From Candidatus Omnitrophota bacterium (GTDB lineage: Bacteria > Ratteibacteria > UBA8468 > MWAK01): DNA of 12,759 nucleotides. Within the stretch, counting starts at the first letter, position 1. Each line of letters opens with the position of its first letter. This document shows, one piece after another, positions 11,257 to 12,759 of the stretch. Both the position numbers and the translations under genes were made by a program. The notes beneath the pieces were generated by a model. It had not been told where the DNA came from, did not search any database, and saw only the letters and a list, made by a program, of their open reading frames with translations. The stretch lies in contig JAHJUB010000161.1 in the NCBI GenBank assembly GCA_018829455.1, positions 1-12,759 on the forward strand. The letters are read 5' to 3'.

Positions 11257-12552
11257 TTATGCCTTTACGACATTCGGATACGGTTTTGCCACCGCATTCC
11301 TGGTATCTATGACTAATTTGGCGTTTTTGACGATGAAGGCATAGTCGTAATCGGTGTGGTTGGTCAATATCAGCGCTACGTCCATATTTTTGAGAAGTTT
11401 CACGGTCAATTTTTGCGAAACAAGCGAAAATTTGTAATGCCGCAGTTTACCTATTTCCGGAATATACGGGTCGTTGTAGATTACCATCGCGCCTTTTTCC
11501 TGCAGGAGTTGGATAATCTTCAAGGCCGGTGATTCTCTTAAATCGTCAATATCTTTCTTGTAGGCAACACCCAGAACCAGCGCTTTTGCCCCACAGAGAC
11601 TCTTTCCCTGCTTATTGAGGGCTTCCATCGTTTTGGATATTACGTAATAAGGCATGGAAGTGTTTATTTCCCCGGCCAATTCAATAAAGCGGGTTGAGAA
11701 ATCATACTGTCTCGCCTTCCAGGTAAGGTAAAAAGGGTCCACCGGAACACAGTGTCCGCCAATGCCCGGACCCGGGTAAAATGGTTGAAACCCGAACGGT
11801 TTGGTCTTTGACGCTTCAATCACTTCCCAGATATTTATGCCCATCCGGTCAAAGAGCATCTTCATTTCGTTGACCAGGGCGATATTCACGCTGCGGTAAA
11901 TATTCTCCAGGAGTTTGGTGGATTCCGCGGCCCGGGTGGATGATACCGGAACAACCTTTTCCACTATTGTAGAGTAGAGGGCAATCCCGTGTTTTAAGCA
12001 GGCGCTGGTTACGCCGCCCACTACCTTGGGGATGTTTTTAATGGAAAAAACGCTGTTGCCCGGGTCTTCCCGTTCCGGCGAAAAGACCAGGTAAAAATCT
12101 TTTCCTATCACCCGGCCGTTCTCCTGCATGACGGGCAAAATCAGTTCTTCGGTTGTGCCGGGGTAGGTTGTGGATTCCAGGGAAATGAGTTTTTGGCCGC
12201 TAAAGTTCATAGAGATATCCCGGGCCGCTTTTTCCACATATCGCATATCCGGTTCCCGGTTTTCGGTCAGGGGGGTCGGTACGCAGATGATGATAACGTC
12301 AGGTTCCTTGAGGTGGGAAACGTCGGCGGTGGCGGAAAAATGGGCAGAGTAGGGCGCTAACAGGGATGCCGGAATATGCCTGATATACGATTGCCCCCGG
12401 TTAAGAGCTCCGACCTTGTTTGCGTCGGAATCAAAACCGATAACTTTAAACCCGGCTTTCAGGAAGTTAATAACTAAGGGCAGGCCGACATAGCCCATCC
12501 CGATAACGCCGATTGTGGCGGTTTTTCCCGCTATCTTTTTTAAGAGGTTCAT
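11257..12552 (-). CDS. UDP-sugar 6-dehydrogenase (UDP-HexNAc type, WbpA/TviB-like)
   Basis: A 431-residue NAD-dependent nucleotide-sugar dehydrogenase that oxidises C6 of a UDP-sugar to a uronate for surface polysaccharide. NAD loop GVIGMGYVGLPL (16-27); CVPTPL (90-95); SLESTTYPGTTEE (124-136); the Lys213-containing STKLLENIYRSVNIALVNE; catalytic Cys268 in GPGIGGHCVPVDPFYL; C-terminal substrate domain with GVAYKKDIDDLRESPAL (328-344). The SLESTTYPGT and GGHCVPVDPFYLTWKA forms resemble the UDP-N-acetylhexosamine dehydrogenases (WbpA, TviB) more than UDP-glucose dehydrogenase, but the substrate is not certain. ATG 12552 is chosen because IGVIGMGYVG begins 14 residues later as in the family. The in-frame extension to 12741 overlaps a toxin gene in another frame and looks non-protein. 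First gene of the group with gmd and fcl. Confidence 0.93.
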   Translation of the reverse strand: MNLLKKIAGKTATIGVIGMGYVGLPLVINFLKAGFKVIGFDSDANKVGALNRGQSYIRHIPASLLAPYSAHFSATADVSHLKEPDVIIICVPTPLTENREPDMRYVEKAARDISMNFSGQKLISLESTTYPGTTEELILPVMQENGRVIGKDFYLVFSPEREDPGNSVFSIKNIPKVVGGVTSACLKHGIALYSTIVEKVVPVSSTRAAESTKLLENIYRSVNIALVNEMKMLFDRMGINIWEVIEASKTKPFGFQPFYPGPGIGGHCVPVDPFYLTWKARQYDFSTRFIELAGEINTSMPYYVISKTMEALNKQGKSLCGAKALVLGVAYKKDIDDLRESPALKIIQLLQEKGAMVIYNDPYIPEIGKLRHYKFSLVSQKLTVKLLKNMDVALILTNHTDYDYAFIVKNAKLVIDTRNAVAKPYPNVVKA

Positions 12553-12558
12553 GCTGTA

Positions 12559-12588
12559 ATTATACAACGGTAGCCGGCGGCCGGTCAA
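12559..12588 (-). promoter_or_regulatory. Promoter of the UDP-sugar dehydrogenase/gmd/fcl group
   Basis: On the minus strand, TTGACC (12588-12583), an 18-base spacer, then consensus TATAAT (12564-12559). Only six bases separate the -10 from ATG 12552, so transcription would start at or next to the A of the start codon. No SD is present. The spacer contains CCGGC-N-GCCGG arms that could be an operator or chance in GC-rich DNA. Confidence 0.75.
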
Positions 12589-12625
12589 CGAATTCTTTTT
12601 CCTCCAATCGGTAAAATTTGTCTCG

Positions 12626-12759
12626 TCATCTGTACGCGTTTTTACGGTGTCGTATTCGCAATACCAGTACGCCTTCCTTTGTCTTGGCATAGACAACCCG
12701 ATAGTTGAAAACCCGTAGTTTAAAAAGACCCGCCAGATCACCCTTAAGCGGCTCGCCGG
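12626..12759 (-). CDS. RelE/ParE-family toxin, C-terminal fragment (5' end outside window)
   Basis: On the minus strand, entering at 12759, the frame that begins with codon 12757-12755 is open for 43 residues to TGA 12628-12626. It reads GEPLKGDLAGLFKLRVFNYR, then VVYAKTKEGVLVLRIRHRKN and AYR. That is the characteristic end of RelE/ParE-type toxins: L-G-L-K-R-V-YR-VY, a beta-strand pair, and a closing HRK-YR. The Arg in RVFNYR and the final HRKNAYR match residues that act in mRNA cleavage or fold stability in RelE relatives. The antitoxin gene would lie outside the window, as would the first half of the toxin. It ends 73 bases before the dehydrogenase start. It is easy to miss because the dehydrogenase frame runs open through the same DNA. 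Confidence 0.8.
   Translation of the reverse strand, partial: GEPLKGDLAGLFKLRVFNYRVVYAKTKEGVLVLRIRHRKNAYR

Noticed and set aside
12553..12741. N-terminal extension of the UDP-sugar dehydrogenase by 63 residues
   Set aside because: The extension is not family-like, overlaps the RelE-type frame, and crosses a promoter that fits the shorter start at 12552.

Overview
The window is chromosomal DNA from an uncultivated-looking bacterium with moderate GC content. It carries housekeeping genes and is densely studded with short palindromic repeats. Lipoprotein enzymes (Lgt, LspA), a periplasmic HtrA protease with an N-terminal membrane anchor, a LysM-NlpC/P60 wall hydrolase and a GDP-fucose/nucleotide-sugar cluster suggest a diderm. 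The Obg lacks a C-terminal OCT domain, and the DksA/TraR protein has the HPADLGTDNFERD motif seen in YteA-like proteins. A lineage such as Omnitrophota, or a deep Firmicutes-like group, would fit, but I cannot decide from sequence alone.

Layout, left to right. Positions 1-207 (+) hold the C-terminus of RecA. Positions 282-1787 (+) encode an HtrA/Deg serine protease, which converges on an ECF-type sigma factor (1830-2360, -). A compact divergent promoter separates the sigma gene from fabH (2436-3410, +). A LysM-NlpC/P60 hydrolase (3496-4401, +) and the GTPase Obg (4534-5514, +) follow. Obg converges on a minus-strand group read in the order DksA/TraR-like protein, lspA, lgt, lysC (8680 down to 5679). 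After 444 bp of gene-free repeat DNA (8681-9124) there is a second minus-strand group, read as UDP-sugar dehydrogenase, gmd, fcl (12552 down to 9125). It would supply GDP-L-fucose and an oxidised UDP-sugar for surface polysaccharide. At the right edge, in a frame different from the dehydrogenase, is the C-terminal end of a RelE/ParE-type toxin gene (12626-12759, -).

The most striking feature is the repeat population. At least seven kinds of palindromic element occupy nearly every gap between genes, and several intrude into genes. They provide the C-terminal tail of HtrA, an in-frame insert and a C-terminal tail in the fucose synthase, and the stop codons of htrA, the sigma gene and fabH. One family (head GTAGGGG, a variable stem, foot CCCG) has five copies whose stem sequences differ by compensatory changes, so the hairpin is conserved while the sequence is not. 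Two large diverged palindromes (167 and 269 bp) have concentric symmetry.

A second theme is promoter placement. For fabH, the LysM hydrolase and the UDP-sugar dehydrogenase, a good -35/-10 pair ends only 6-10 bases before the start codon. This predicts leaderless or nearly leaderless messages. In contrast, htrA has a textbook Shine-Dalgarno sequence.
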